DNA of 64,000 nucleotides, taken from contig DASXOJ010000301.1 in assembly GCA_036494465.1 (NCBI GenBank), positions 1 to 64,000 on the forward strand, read 5' to 3'. Position 1 is the first letter of the stretch; each line of letters opens with the position of its first letter. The position numbers were made by a program, and so were the translations under genes. Below are positions 24,692-32,495 of this stretch, piece by piece. This DNA comes from CAJCJE01 sp036494465 (GTDB lineage Bacteria; Actinomycetota; Actinomycetes; Mycobacteriales; Pseudonocardiaceae). A model generated the notes under the pieces. That model had not been told where the DNA came from. It did no database searches and saw only the letters and a program-made list of their open reading frames with translations.

Positions 24692-25279
24692 TCACGCGAC
24701 GTCGTCGAAGCTGCCGACGAGGACGCTGGTCGGCATCGCGTTGCGGAGCTTGTTCAGGGCGCGGTGTTGTGCGACGCGCACCGCGCCGGGGGTCGAGCCG
24801 ACGGCGATCGCGGTCTCTTCCGCGGACAGCCCGACGACGACGCGCAGCACCAGGATCTCGCGCTGTTTCATGGGCAGGTCCTTGAGCATTTCGCGGACTT
24901 CGACGGACTGCTCGTTGCGCAGCGCGCGCTGTTCCGGCCCTGCGTGGTAGTCGGGTTCCTCGGGCACGTCGGCGACCGGCTCGGAGCGGTTGCGGGCGGC
25001 GGCGCGGTGGGCGTCGGCGACCTTGTGCGCTGCGATGCCGTAGACGAAAGCGAGGAAGGGGCGGCCCTGGTCGCGGAAACCGGGCAATGCGGTCAGTACC
25101 GCGAGGCAGACGTCCTGGGCGACGTCGTCGGCGGATGCCTGCGATCGTTCCTGCGCACCCACCCTGGCCCGGCAGTATTTGAACACCAGCGGCCGGACTG
25201 TGGACAGCAGTTCGGCCACGGCGCGCCGGTCGCCGTTGGCAGCCGCAGTTGCGGTGCTGTTGTCAGCGATCCCCGTCAT
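24692..25279 (-). CDS. ShbA-like RNA polymerase sigma factor (short form)
   Basis: This 195-residue sigma-70-family protein has region 2 (ASADDVAQDVCLAVLTALPG; FRDQGRPFLAFVYGIAAHKV) and region 4 (LPMKQREILVLRVVVGLSAE then ETAIAVGSTPGAVRVAQHRA). It most resembles the ShbA/SigD group, whose Streptomyces member drives transcription of the principal sigma gene hrdB. A near-identical paralogue with an N-terminal extension lies at 45353-46117. The ATG at 25279 has no good ribosome site. No anti-sigma gene is adjacent. Confidence 0.9.
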   Translation of the reverse strand: MTGIADNSTATAAANGDRRAVAELLSTVRPLVFKYCRARVGAQERSQASADDVAQDVCLAVLTALPGFRDQGRPFLAFVYGIAAHKVADAHRAAARNRSEPVADVPEEPDYHAGPEQRALRNEQSVEVREMLKDLPMKQREILVLRVVVGLSAEETAIAVGSTPGAVRVAQHRALNKLRNAMPTSVLVGSFDDVA

Positions 25280-25377
25280 AGGTGTGTGACGTTAATCGCG
25301 GCGTTACTCCATCGGCAGGACACAAATGCCGTCAAAGGTTGGGCCTAAGGGCCCGAATCGAACTAGGGCCCATGGTC

Positions 25378-26421
25378 TCAGGACCTCGATGTGACGGAAT
25401 TTCGGTCGACGGCGATATTCAGCGAGACGCGCAGGAGTTTGTCCTCGTAGGTGGTGGTGACCGGAACGCCCGCGCCGGACGCGGTGCGGACCAGGCCACG
25501 TTCGCCGGGCAGGCACCAGCCGACGAGTTCGCTGTAGCCGGCGGCGCGGGCCTGGCGGATCAGGTAGCCGAGCAGGGCGGTGCCGACGCCTTTGGCGTGC
25601 CAGTCGTCTTCGACGAGCAGCGATATCTCGCCGATGGCCGGGTCGGCGGTGTTGATCAACTGGCCGAGCGCGACGACCTGGTGGCCGAGCACGCCGACGG
25701 TGGTCTGGCCGCGCGGCGGCGCGAGCAGGCGGTGCAGCAGGCGACGGGGAACGGTGCGGGTTCCTGCGTGGTACCGGGCGAACAGGCTCGCGCGCGAGCA
25801 GCGGTCGTGCATGGCGGCGACCGCGTCGGTGTCGGTGGGGCGGCCGGGGCGCAGCACGATCGCGGCGCCGTCGCGGGTGATGACGGCGGCCGGATCGTCG
25901 CTCGACCGGTCCAGGGCGCGGGCCAGGTCGGCGAGGGCGTCGGCGCGGGCGAGTTCGACGTCGGTGAACGTGCTCCAGCCTCGGCGTAGCCGCAGCCCGC
26001 CGTCCAGTACGGGTTCGCGGCCGGATGACGCGGGCGCGTCGGTGGGTTCGGCGCTGTCGGCGTCGATCAGGATGCGGACCGCTTCCGGGTAGCTCGTCGA
26101 GCCGTCGACCAGGGCGGTTGCCGCGCGCAGCGCGCTGGTGGGGCCGTCGGTGAGGTCGTGCGGGTCTGCCCTGGTGATGCCCGCGCACCGTCCGCCGACG
26201 CCTCGGATGAGGATGATCAGGTCGGCGGGCCGCAGGTCGTCGGGGGTGCTGATGATCAGGTCGTCGATGACGCCGCCGGGCACCGGCAGCACGCTCAGCG
26301 CGAGGATGTTGCAGTCGCGGGCGGCGAGGCTGGCGGTGAGCCGGGCGAGGGCGCCGGGACGGTCGGTCAGCTCCGCGCGCAGCCGCCAGACCGAGCCTGC
26401 CGTGATGTCCGTGCTGTCCAT
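25378..26421 (-). CDS. ACT-domain/GNAT acetyltransferase fusion
   Basis: This 347-residue protein begins with an ACT-type domain (residues about 10-90; RLRAELTDRPGALARLTASL; CNILALSVLPVPGG), a fold that often senses amino acids. It ends with a GNAT acetyltransferase domain (about 195-330; ISLLVEDDWHAKGVGTALLG then YLIRQARAAGYSELVGW, where KGVGTAL is the acetyl-CoA loop). The fusion suggests an acetyltransferase controlled by a small ligand. Substrate is unknown. The start is ATG 26421. It runs in the same direction as the sigma gene but 98 bases away. Confidence 0.82.
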   Translation of the reverse strand: MDSTDITAGSVWRLRAELTDRPGALARLTASLAARDCNILALSVLPVPGGVIDDLIISTPDDLRPADLIILIRGVGGRCAGITRADPHDLTDGPTSALRAATALVDGSTSYPEAVRILIDADSAEPTDAPASSGREPVLDGGLRLRRGWSTFTDVELARADALADLARALDRSSDDPAAVITRDGAAIVLRPGRPTDTDAVAAMHDRCSRASLFARYHAGTRTVPRRLLHRLLAPPRGQTTVGVLGHQVVALGQLINTADPAIGEISLLVEDDWHAKGVGTALLGYLIRQARAAGYSELVGWCLPGERGLVRTASGAGVPVTTTYEDKLLRVSLNIAVDRNSVTSRS

Positions 26422-26455
26422 GCCTCCAGCGTGCGTGCTGGATGTTGCCGCCGGG

Positions 26456-27007
26456 TTACCGCCCGGTACCTGACTCGGACGGGTCGGGTTCGCTCTCCGT
26501 TGGGGTTTCCTCGACGACAGGTTCTTCCGCGACAGGTTCTTCGGCGCGAGTTTCTTCGGCGGCGGGCGGCTCGTCGGCCATGCCGAGGTGGCGTTGCAGT
26601 TCGACGATGCGGCGTTCCATCCGGAGCAGCCGGTCGATGTCGTGGCTGCGCGCGACGCTGCGGGCGAGGACCAGGCTGGCACCTGCCAAACCTGCGGTGA
26701 TGACCGTGCCGGTGAGATTCCAGGTGGGGGCGTCGCCGGTGCAGTCGAAGACGTTGGTGTACTTGCCGGTCGAGCATGTGACAAACGGCACAGGGGCGAG
26801 CGCGACGCTGGCGAGGGCGACGCCGCCCAGGACGGCCGAACCGAAGGTGCGCATCAGGTCGAAGGCGGCGTTGACCACGCCGATCGCGCCCACGGTCAAC
26901 AGAATCGGTACCGGGCTCGGGAAGTTGCCGAACGCGGCACCGACGAGCATCAGGACGCAGATGATCGCCTGCGCGATCAACACCTGCCTGTCCGGCCTGA
27001 CCAGCAT
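26456..27007 (-). CDS. membrane protein with acidic C-terminal tail
   Basis: This 183-residue protein has about four hydrophobic helices (VLIAQAIICVLMLVGAAFG; ILLTVGAIGVVNAAFDLM; AVLGGVALASVALAPVPF; TGTVITAGLAGASLVLA). A short coiled-coil-like helix follows (DIDRLLRMERRIVELQRHLG), then a Glu/Pro-rich tail (AEEPVAEEPVVEETPTESEP). Two Cys flank the hydrophilic loop between helices 3 and 4 (VTCSTGKYTNVFDC). I do not recognise the family. A GTTGAC/GTCAAC dyad lies just upstream of the start (27014-27032 region). Confidence 0.6.
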   Translation of the reverse strand: MLVRPDRQVLIAQAIICVLMLVGAAFGNFPSPVPILLTVGAIGVVNAAFDLMRTFGSAVLGGVALASVALAPVPFVTCSTGKYTNVFDCTGDAPTWNLTGTVITAGLAGASLVLARSVARSHDIDRLLRMERRIVELQRHLGMADEPPAAEETRAEEPVAEEPVVEETPTESEPDPSESGTGR

Positions 27008-27207
27008 GGTTGTTGACCCTAGTAGTCAACGGGACGATCCGGTCGGCTGGCCGCGCCGTGTACTCCGAACTATCCCCCAACCGCTGGTCGACACCGGGCT
27101 CAGGGTTACTGATCAGGATGGAAATTTCAGGTGCCGGTTCCGTGCTCGCGGAAAGTCTTTTCGCTTGCGAACGTCCCAGCGAGCGTTTTCACCCCTCTAA
27201 GGGGATG

Positions 27208-27240
27208 CCGGTCGGCCCGAGCGAGGGCCGGGCCGACCGG
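27208..27240 (-). terminator. terminator of the tetR gene
   Basis: CCGGTCGGCCCG and CGGGCCGACCGG form a perfect 12-bp stem with a 9-base loop, 20 bases beyond the TetR stop. A second small hairpin (CCCC-TCTAA-GGGG, about 27192-27204) follows in the direction of transcription. Confidence 0.75.
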
Positions 27241-27259
27241 TGATCCACCCATCGGATGA

Positions 27260-27898
27260 TCAGCCGAGCACGTCGCTCGCGATGCGTTTCCATTCGACGA
27301 GGATCTCCGCGCGCCGGGCCGGGTCGCCGCCGATCATGGCGTCCAGGGCGAGGCCGCGGGTGAGGTTCACGGTCAGCCAGAACAGCGTGTCCAGGCGCTC
27401 CGCCGACACGGCGGTGACCGCGTCGGTGCCCGACCGCCAGCCGAGTTCGCGGTAGAGGGCGCGGGTGGCCCGGCCGAGGGCGCGGTCCATCGGCAGCAGG
27501 GTGGCGCGCAGTTCGGGATCGGTGCGCGCGGCGACCCACAGTTCCAGTGCGGCGGTGGACAGGTCACCGGAGAACGAGTCCCAGAGCAGGTCGATGGCCT
27601 TGGCAACGCGATCCGGGTCGTCGGCGAGCCGGTGCACGGAGTCGCGGACCTGGTCGGACAGCTTGGTGACCAGGTATTCCAGCGCGTGCGTCATCAGTTC
27701 GGCCTTGGTGGGGAAGTGGTGCTGCTGCGCGCCCCGGGACAGGCCGGCGCGCCGGCAGACCTCCTGCACGCTGGTGCGGGTGTAGCCGAGTTCGAGCAGG
27801 CACGCGATGGTCGCGGTGAGCAGCAGTTCGCGGGTGCGCTCGCTGCGTTGCGCCTGCGTGCGCCGGGTGCGCGCGATCGGATCGGCCGTGCCTGTCAC
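27260..27898 (-). CDS. TetR-family repressor
   Basis: This 212-residue regulator has an N-terminal TetR helix-turn-helix (about residues 20-65; TRELLLTATIACLLELGYTR, VQEVCRRAGLSRGAQQHHFP). The C-terminal helical ligand domain follows. The start is GTG 27898. It is divergent from the acyl-CoA dehydrogenase/CoA-transferase operon, with a near-perfect 26-bp palindrome between them. Known TetR logic suggests it represses both itself and that operon and responds to an acyl-CoA or fatty-acid ligand. Confidence 0.9.
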   Translation of the reverse strand: MTGTADPIARTRRTQAQRSERTRELLLTATIACLLELGYTRTSVQEVCRRAGLSRGAQQHHFPTKAELMTHALEYLVTKLSDQVRDSVHRLADDPDRVAKAIDLLWDSFSGDLSTAALELWVAARTDPELRATLLPMDRALGRATRALYRELGWRSGTDAVTAVSAERLDTLFWLTVNLTRGLALDAMIGGDPARRAEILVEWKRIASDVLG

Positions 27899-27908
27899 GC
27901 GACGAACT

Positions 27909-27934
27909 TTACATGCAGTCCGGACTGCAGGTAA
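27909..27934. promoter_or_regulatory. TetR operator between divergent genes
   Basis: TTACATGCAGTCC followed by GGACTGCAGGTAA is a 26-bp palindrome with one mismatched pair; the inner 16 bases (TGCAGTCCGGACTGCA) are perfect. It lies 11 bases from the tetR start and 50 bases before the acyl-CoA dehydrogenase start. Confidence 0.8.
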
Positions 27935-27983
27935 CTTCCGAAGTGCACTTACCGGCACCTCGGACTGTTTCTTGGAGGCCCCC

Positions 27984-29138
27984 GTGTCCAGCAGGCCAAC
28001 GCACCGCTCGTCCTGGATGGACGAGGACCTCGACGCCTTCCGCGACCTGGCCCGCACCTTCTGCGAGAAGGAACTCGCGCCCAACCAGGACCGCTGGGCC
28101 AAGCAGCAGCAGGTGGACCGAGAGCTGTGGCACAAGGCGGGCGAGGTGGGCCTGCTGTGCCTGTCGATCCCCGAGCAGTACGGCGGCGGGGGCGGCACGT
28201 TCGCGCACGAGACCGTGCTGATCGAGGAGCAGGTGCGTGCGGGCGACAGCTGCTGGGGCAACACCGTGCACAGCGGGATCGTCGCGCACTACATCGCCAA
28301 CTACGGCACGGAAGAACAGAAACTGCGCTGGCTGCCGAAGATGGCCAGCGGCGAGATGGTCGCCGCGATCGCGATGACCGAACCGGGCACCGGCTCGGAC
28401 CTGCAGAACATCACCACCAAGGCGGTGCGCGACGGCGACGAGTACGTGATCAACGGCGCCAAGACCTTCATCACCAACGGCGGCCTGGCCGATCTGGTGA
28501 TCGTCGCGGCCAAGACCGACTCGGCGCAGGGCGCGCACGGCGTCTCGCTGATCGTGGTGGAAACGGCGACCAAGGGCTACCGGCGCGGCAGGCTGCTGGA
28601 CAAGGTCGGCATGCACGGCCAGGACACCGCCGAGATGTTCTTCGACGACGTGCGCGTGCCGGTGGCCAACGTGCTGGGCGGCGCGGAGGGGCAGGGGTTC
28701 GTCCAGCTCATGCAGCAGTTGCCGCAGGAGCGGCTGATCATCGCGGTCAGCTCGGTCGCGGCGATGGAGTCGGCGGTCGCCGAGACGTTGCGCTACACCA
28801 AGGAACGCACCGCGTTCGGCAGGCCGGTGTTCAACTTCCAGAACAGCCGGTTCAAGCTGGCCGAGTGCGACACCGAGGCGACGGTCTGCCGCGCGTTCCT
28901 GGACCAGTGCATCCAGGCACACCTCAAGGCCGAACTGGACGTGCCGACGGCGGCCAAGGCCAAGTGGTGGTGCAGCGACCGCGCCTACCGGGTCATCGAC
29001 GAGTGCGTGCAGTTGCACGGCGGCTACGGCTACATGAACGAGTACCCGATCGCGCGCGCCTGGGCCGACATCCGGGTACAGCGGATCTTCGGTGGTACCA
29101 ACGAGATCATGAAGGAAATCATCTCAAGGACGCTCTGA
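27984..29138 (+). CDS. acyl-CoA dehydrogenase
   Basis: This 384-residue flavoprotein introduces the alpha,beta double bond into an acyl-CoA. Family signatures are AIAMTEPGTGSDLQNITTKA (flavin-contacting) and LHGGYGYMNEYPIARAWADI then RVQRIFGGTNEIMKEIISR at the C-terminus. GTG 27984 follows TTGGAGG. Its TGA overlaps the ATG of the CoA-transferase gene by one base. Together with the divergent TetR it forms a regulated acyl-CoA catabolism unit. Chain-length specificity cannot be read from the sequence. Confidence 0.93.
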   Translation: MSSRPTHRSSWMDEDLDAFRDLARTFCEKELAPNQDRWAKQQQVDRELWHKAGEVGLLCLSIPEQYGGGGGTFAHETVLIEEQVRAGDSCWGNTVHSGIVAHYIANYGTEEQKLRWLPKMASGEMVAAIAMTEPGTGSDLQNITTKAVRDGDEYVINGAKTFITNGGLADLVIVAAKTDSAQGAHGVSLIVVETATKGYRRGRLLDKVGMHGQDTAEMFFDDVRVPVANVLGGAEGQGFVQLMQQLPQERLIIAVSSVAAMESAVAETLRYTKERTAFGRPVFNFQNSRFKLAECDTEATVCRAFLDQCIQAHLKAELDVPTAAKAKWWCSDRAYRVIDECVQLHGGYGYMNEYPIARAWADIRVQRIFGGTNEIMKEIISRTL

Positions 29139-30295
29139 TGAAGGGGACGGGTGCGATGAGCGGACCGCTGCACGGGTTGCGGGTGATCGAGATGGCCGGG
29201 CTCGCCCCGGCCCCGTTCGCCGCGACCATGCTGGCCGACCTCGGCGCGGACGTGATCCGGGTGGACCGGGCCACGCCCGGCTACGACGTGCTCGGCATTC
29301 CCGGTGACCCGCTGCGCCGCAGCAGGCGCTCGCTCGGCCTGGACGTCAAGTCCGCACAGGGCATCGACCTGCTGCGCGCGCTCGTCGACAAGGCCGACGT
29401 GTTCGTCGAGGGCTTCCGGCCCGGCGTCGCCGAGCGGATGGGCATCGGGCCGGCGGACTGCCTGGCCCGCAACCCGCGCCTGGTCTACGGCCGGATCACC
29501 GGCTGGGGCCAGACCGGTCCGCTCGCGTCGCGCGCGGGCCACGACCTCAACTACATCGGCATCGCCGGTTCGCTCGACCCGATCGGCCGGTCAGGGGAGC
29601 GGCCGGTGCCGCCGCTGAACCTGGTCGGCGACTTCGGTGGCGGCGGGCTGTTCCTGGCCATGGGCATCCTCGCCGCGCTCTACGAACGGACGTCGTCCGG
29701 GCGCGGTCAGGTGGTCGACGCGTCCATGGTGGACGGTTCGGCGCTGCTGGCCACCCAGCTGCACGGCATGTACGCCAAGGGTTTGTGGCCGAACGCGCGC
29801 GGCGAGAACATGCTCGACGGTGGCGCGCCCTTCTATGACACCTACCAGACCTCGGACGGCAAGTTCGTCGCGATCGGCGCTATCGAGGAACGGTTCTGGG
29901 GCGATCTGCTCACCGTGCTTCAACTCGACCTGGCAACGTTGCCCAACCGCGCCGACCCGGCCAACTGGCCGCGCATCCGCGAGATCATCTCCGACCGCAT
30001 CGCCTCGAAGACGCGCGACGAATGGACCGCGCTCGCCGAGGGCACCGACGCCTGCCTGACCCCGGTGCTCTCGCTCGGCGAAGCCCCCGACCATCCGCAC
30101 AACCGGGCCAGGGCCACGTTCGTCGAGGTCGACGGCATCCGCCAGCCCGCGCCCGGCCCCAAGTTCGACCGCACCCCGGCCGAGGCGCCGACCGCGCCGT
30201 CGGAAACCGGTGCGGACACCGACGGCGTGCTCGCCGAACTCGGCGTGAGCGCCGAGCACATCGCCAAACTTCGGGAGAGCGGAGTGGTGGCCTGA
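29138..30295 (+). CDS. CaiB/BaiF family III CoA-transferase or alpha-methylacyl-CoA racemase
   Basis: This 385-residue protein has the family III pattern: LRVIEMAGLAPAPFAATMLA-DLGADVIRVDR, FVEGFRPGVAERMGIG, and the catalytic region ITGWGQTGPLASRAGHDLNY-IG with the Asp after GH. The G(H)DLNY-IGIAGSL version is typical of alpha-methylacyl-CoA racemases, which epimerise 2-methylacyl-CoAs before beta-oxidation. The start is ATG 29138, coupled to the dehydrogenase stop; ATG 29156 is an alternative. A long reading frame on the opposite strand overlaps its 3' third. Confidence 0.88.
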   Translation: MKGTGAMSGPLHGLRVIEMAGLAPAPFAATMLADLGADVIRVDRATPGYDVLGIPGDPLRRSRRSLGLDVKSAQGIDLLRALVDKADVFVEGFRPGVAERMGIGPADCLARNPRLVYGRITGWGQTGPLASRAGHDLNYIGIAGSLDPIGRSGERPVPPLNLVGDFGGGGLFLAMGILAALYERTSSGRGQVVDASMVDGSALLATQLHGMYAKGLWPNARGENMLDGGAPFYDTYQTSDGKFVAIGAIEERFWGDLLTVLQLDLATLPNRADPANWPRIREIISDRIASKTRDEWTALAEGTDACLTPVLSLGEAPDHPHNRARATFVEVDGIRQPAPGPKFDRTPAEAPTAPSETGADTDGVLAELGVSAEHIAKLRESGVVA

Positions 30296-30807
30296 TCGTC
30301 GCGGTGCCGACCGGGTTTCGCGCCGGTCAGCCTGCCGATGATCGGTGTGTCGTCGACCGCGGGTGACCACGGTGACCAGGACCGCGCCCGGCCGCGCAAC
30401 GACTCGGTGGCCTGCTGGATGCTGCGCGCCGCGACCGTGGCCAGGGATTCGGCCTGGCACCGCCAGCGTTCCACGGACTCGTGCGCGGCCTGGATCAGCA
30501 GCGCGTTGCCGGACTCGTAGGCCTCGTCGAGCACCGAGTCGGCGAGCCGGTGCAGTTCGGCGAGCTCCTGGTGGAGCCGGTCGAGCGCGTCGGCGACATC
30601 GCGGTGACAGTCGCTGGCGTGCGCCCAGTCGCGCATTTGCACGCGCCGCGCGCCGTCGAATTCGTCGGCACCGCGACCGGTCCAGTTTTCCGTGCGCAAC
30701 GTGTGCAGGATACGGCTGCCGTCGTCGTGCAATTGCGCGAGACCGGTCAACCGGTCGCGTTCATTGCCGATGGCAAGCAGGTTTCCTGGTAATACCGATC
30801 CGGTCAC
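29920..30807 (-). CDS. WXG-like type VII secretion substrate, C-terminus overrunning the neighbour
   Basis: The first roughly 150 residues (MTGSVLPGNLLAIGNERDRL; TENWTGRGADEFDGARRVQM, with a W-x-G turn) look like the helical N-terminal module of actinobacterial type VII secreted proteins. GTG 30807 overlaps the TGA of the EspC-like gene (GTGA), so they are an operon. Such proteins normally continue into a toxin or enzyme domain. Here the frame instead runs antisense into the CoA-transferase gene and has no recognisable domain after about residue 170. I infer loss of the C-terminal domain; the true end is uncertain. Confidence 0.55.
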   Translation of the reverse strand: MTGSVLPGNLLAIGNERDRLTGLAQLHDDGSRILHTLRTENWTGRGADEFDGARRVQMRDWAHASDCHRDVADALDRLHQELAELHRLADSVLDEAYESGNALLIQAAHESVERWRCQAESLATVAARSIQQATESLRGRARSWSPWSPAVDDTPIIGRLTGAKPGRHRDDQATTPLSRSLAMCSALTPSSASTPSVSAPVSDGAVGASAGVRSNLGPGAGWRMPSTSTNVALARLCGWSGASPSESTGVRQASVPSASAVHSSRVFEAMRSEMISRMRGQLAGSARLGNVARSS

Positions 30808-31091
30808 GAGCGCCGCAATTGTTCGGCGAGCGCGGTGTCGGTGTGCTGGTAGCCGGTCGCGATACCGGAAAGACGATAGGCGGTTTCCGCGACATCCTCC
30901 GGAAGCCGGTGGCTCACCTCGGCGGAGACCTGCTGGAATTCGGCGAGCGCGGCAGCGAGTTCGTCATGGCCGGTTTCGGTTGGCGACATCCAGTATCTGG
31001 TCACCGGTTGGTCGTGGTATTCAGCGACGAGCGTGCGCAACACCGCGGCAGCACGCAACAGTTCTGCGGGATCCGCGGACAACTCGGCCAT
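30804..31091 (-). CDS. EspC-like type VII secretion-associated protein
   Basis: This 95-residue helical protein (MAELSADPAELLRAAAVLRT; ALAEFQQVSAEVSHRLPEDV then LSGIATGYQHTDTALAEQL) resembles the EspC/WXG100-like proteins encoded upstream of type VII substrates. The TGYQHTD segment near the C-terminus is typical of the group. The start is ATG 31091. Its stop overlaps the next gene's GTG. No secretion machinery genes (EccC, EccB and so on) lie in the window, so this is an orphan substrate locus. Confidence 0.7.
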   Translation of the reverse strand: MAELSADPAELLRAAAVLRTLVAEYHDQPVTRYWMSPTETGHDELAAALAEFQQVSAEVSHRLPEDVAETAYRLSGIATGYQHTDTALAEQLRRS

Positions 31092-31144
31092 GGCGGAGAT
31101 TAAAGCACGACCACCCGACGATTCATGACGCGCTTGGTGAATGC

Positions 31145-31184
31145 GGAACACCGGGCCCTGAATTGTCTCAGCGCCCGGTGTTCC
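31145..31184 (-). terminator. terminator hairpin after glycosidase remnant
   Basis: GGAACACCGGGC and GCCCGGTGTTCC form a perfect 12-bp stem with a 16-base loop. It lies 11 bases beyond the stop of the leftward pseudogene. Confidence 0.7.
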
Positions 31185-31194
31185 GGCTGGGTTG

Positions 31195-31624
31195 TCAGCT
31201 CGCGGTGCCGACACCGATGGCGAAGATGTGCATCGCGGTGTTGTGTCCGGCCGGTCCGGTACTGATGGTGGGCAGGACGAAAGCGGCGACTTTCTTGTTC
31301 GGATCGATGGCTACTGATTGGTGATCGATGTAGACGGTTTGCTGATACTTACCGCTCGGGCTGTTCACGTACGGCATGGCTTCGTTTCCGGCGGGTGCGA
31401 ACCAGAAATCGTCCAGCGTGAGGCTGAACCGCGCGGTGCTCCCGTCGGTGCCGACAACCGTGCCCCGCCCGCTCGCCCGCTGCCGCGCTGGGCCAGGTGA
31501 AGCCGATGCCGTCGTACCGCGATGTGTCACCGGCGGTCAGGTTGCCGTCCGCGTTGCGGTGCACGGCAACCGGTTTGCCGTTCCAGCTGGCCTGGTCGAC
31601 GCCTGCCGGGGCGCCATCGCGCAA
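31195..31624 (-). pseudogene. C-terminal remnant of a secreted glycosidase, frameshifted
   Basis: Two minus frames together encode the beta-sandwich tail found on secreted actinobacterial glycosidases. One frame gives GNLTAGDTSRYDGIGFTWP (from about 31624 down to about 31490). The other gives GTVVGTDGSTARFSLTLDDF, AGNEAMPYVNSPSGKYQQTV and the ending AMHIFAIGVGTAS. A frameshift around 31490-31510 separates them, and no catalytic domain or signal peptide remains upstream. A TTG at 31624 follows GGAGG, so a short product could still be made. The parent enzyme class cannot be determined. Confidence 0.6.
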
Positions 31625-31733
31625 TCCTCCACGGAGAGCGCGTCGGCATCAAACAGGAGTCAACAGAAATCACCGGATCTGACCAGATATGGCCAAACCC
31701 GATTCTCACAAGACCTGTGTAAAACTTAAGAGT

Positions 31734-32495
31734 GTGAGAACTGTGCGTCGGCTGTGGTTCGTTTCCGCGCTACTGGCCGTCGCCGGAGCGCTACTCGTTG
31801 TGTTGCCCTCGGTGCTCAGCGGCAGCGAACCCGAGGTCGCGCCGCCTATCCCGGTCAACACCGAAGCCGACGTCCAGTTCGCCGGACCGCCGCACGCGCC
31901 CACCCTCGCCGTGGTCGGCGCCTCGTTTGCCGCGGGCATCGGCGCGGGCAGCCCGGACCACGCCTGGCCCGCCGACCTCGGCCGATTGCTGCACTGGCGG
32001 GTCGTGGTGAGCGCCGACCCAGGCGCGGGGTTCGTGGCCAGGGGAGACCACGATCGCGGCCCGTTCGACCGGCTGGCGGGCGCGCTGGACCTGTCCAAGC
32101 TCAACCCTGGCCTGGTCATCGTCCAGGGCGGACACAACGACGCCGGTGCGTCGCAGGCACTGATCGCGCAGCGGATGCGCGCGTTGATCGAGACCATCCG
32201 CCAACAGGCGCCGAACGCGAAGATCGGCGTGCTGAGCGTGTTCTGCGACCAGCAGGGCCCGACCAGGGCGCAGCGCGAGTCCGACGCGACCATCGTCGGC
32301 GCGGCGCGGCGCGCGGACCCCTCGGTGCTGATCTTCGACCCGCTCGCCGGGCACTGGCAGTTCCCGCGCATCCACGACCACCTGCACCCGACGCCGGCCG
32401 GTCATCAGGACATCGCGAACCGCCTCGCGGCGGCCTTGGGCCGTGCGGGAGTGGTGAACACCACACGCCTTACGGGTGACACCCGATCGAGTTAA
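31734..32495 (+). CDS. membrane-anchored or secreted SGNH/GDSL hydrolase
   Basis: This 253-residue protein has one N-terminal hydrophobic helix (RRLWFVSALLAVAGALLVVL) and then an SGNH-hydrolase domain. The block I Ser is in LAVVGASFAAGIGAG, block III is GGHNDA, and the catalytic Asp/His are in DHLHPTPAGH. Such enzymes act as esterases or lipases on extracellular lipids, glycans or peptidoglycan decorations. GTG 31734 fits the signal-anchor position; ATG 31689 is an alternative. Its TAA overlaps the stop of the convergent enoyl-CoA hydratase. Confidence 0.85.
   Translation: MRTVRRLWFVSALLAVAGALLVVLPSVLSGSEPEVAPPIPVNTEADVQFAGPPHAPTLAVVGASFAAGIGAGSPDHAWPADLGRLLHWRVVVSADPGAGFVARGDHDRGPFDRLAGALDLSKLNPGLVIVQGGHNDAGASQALIAQRMRALIETIRQQAPNAKIGVLSVFCDQQGPTRAQRESDATIVGAARRADPSVLIFDPLAGHWQFPRIHDHLHPTPAGHQDIANRLAAALGRAGVVNTTRLTGDTRSS

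Noticed and set aside
25330..25372. Possible tRNA or terminator around GGGCCC repeats after the ACT-GNAT gene
   Set aside because: A TTCGAAT-like T-loop (CGAATCGAAC) is suggestive but no acceptor or anticodon arm forms; the 6-bp GGGCCC stem is too weak to call a terminator.
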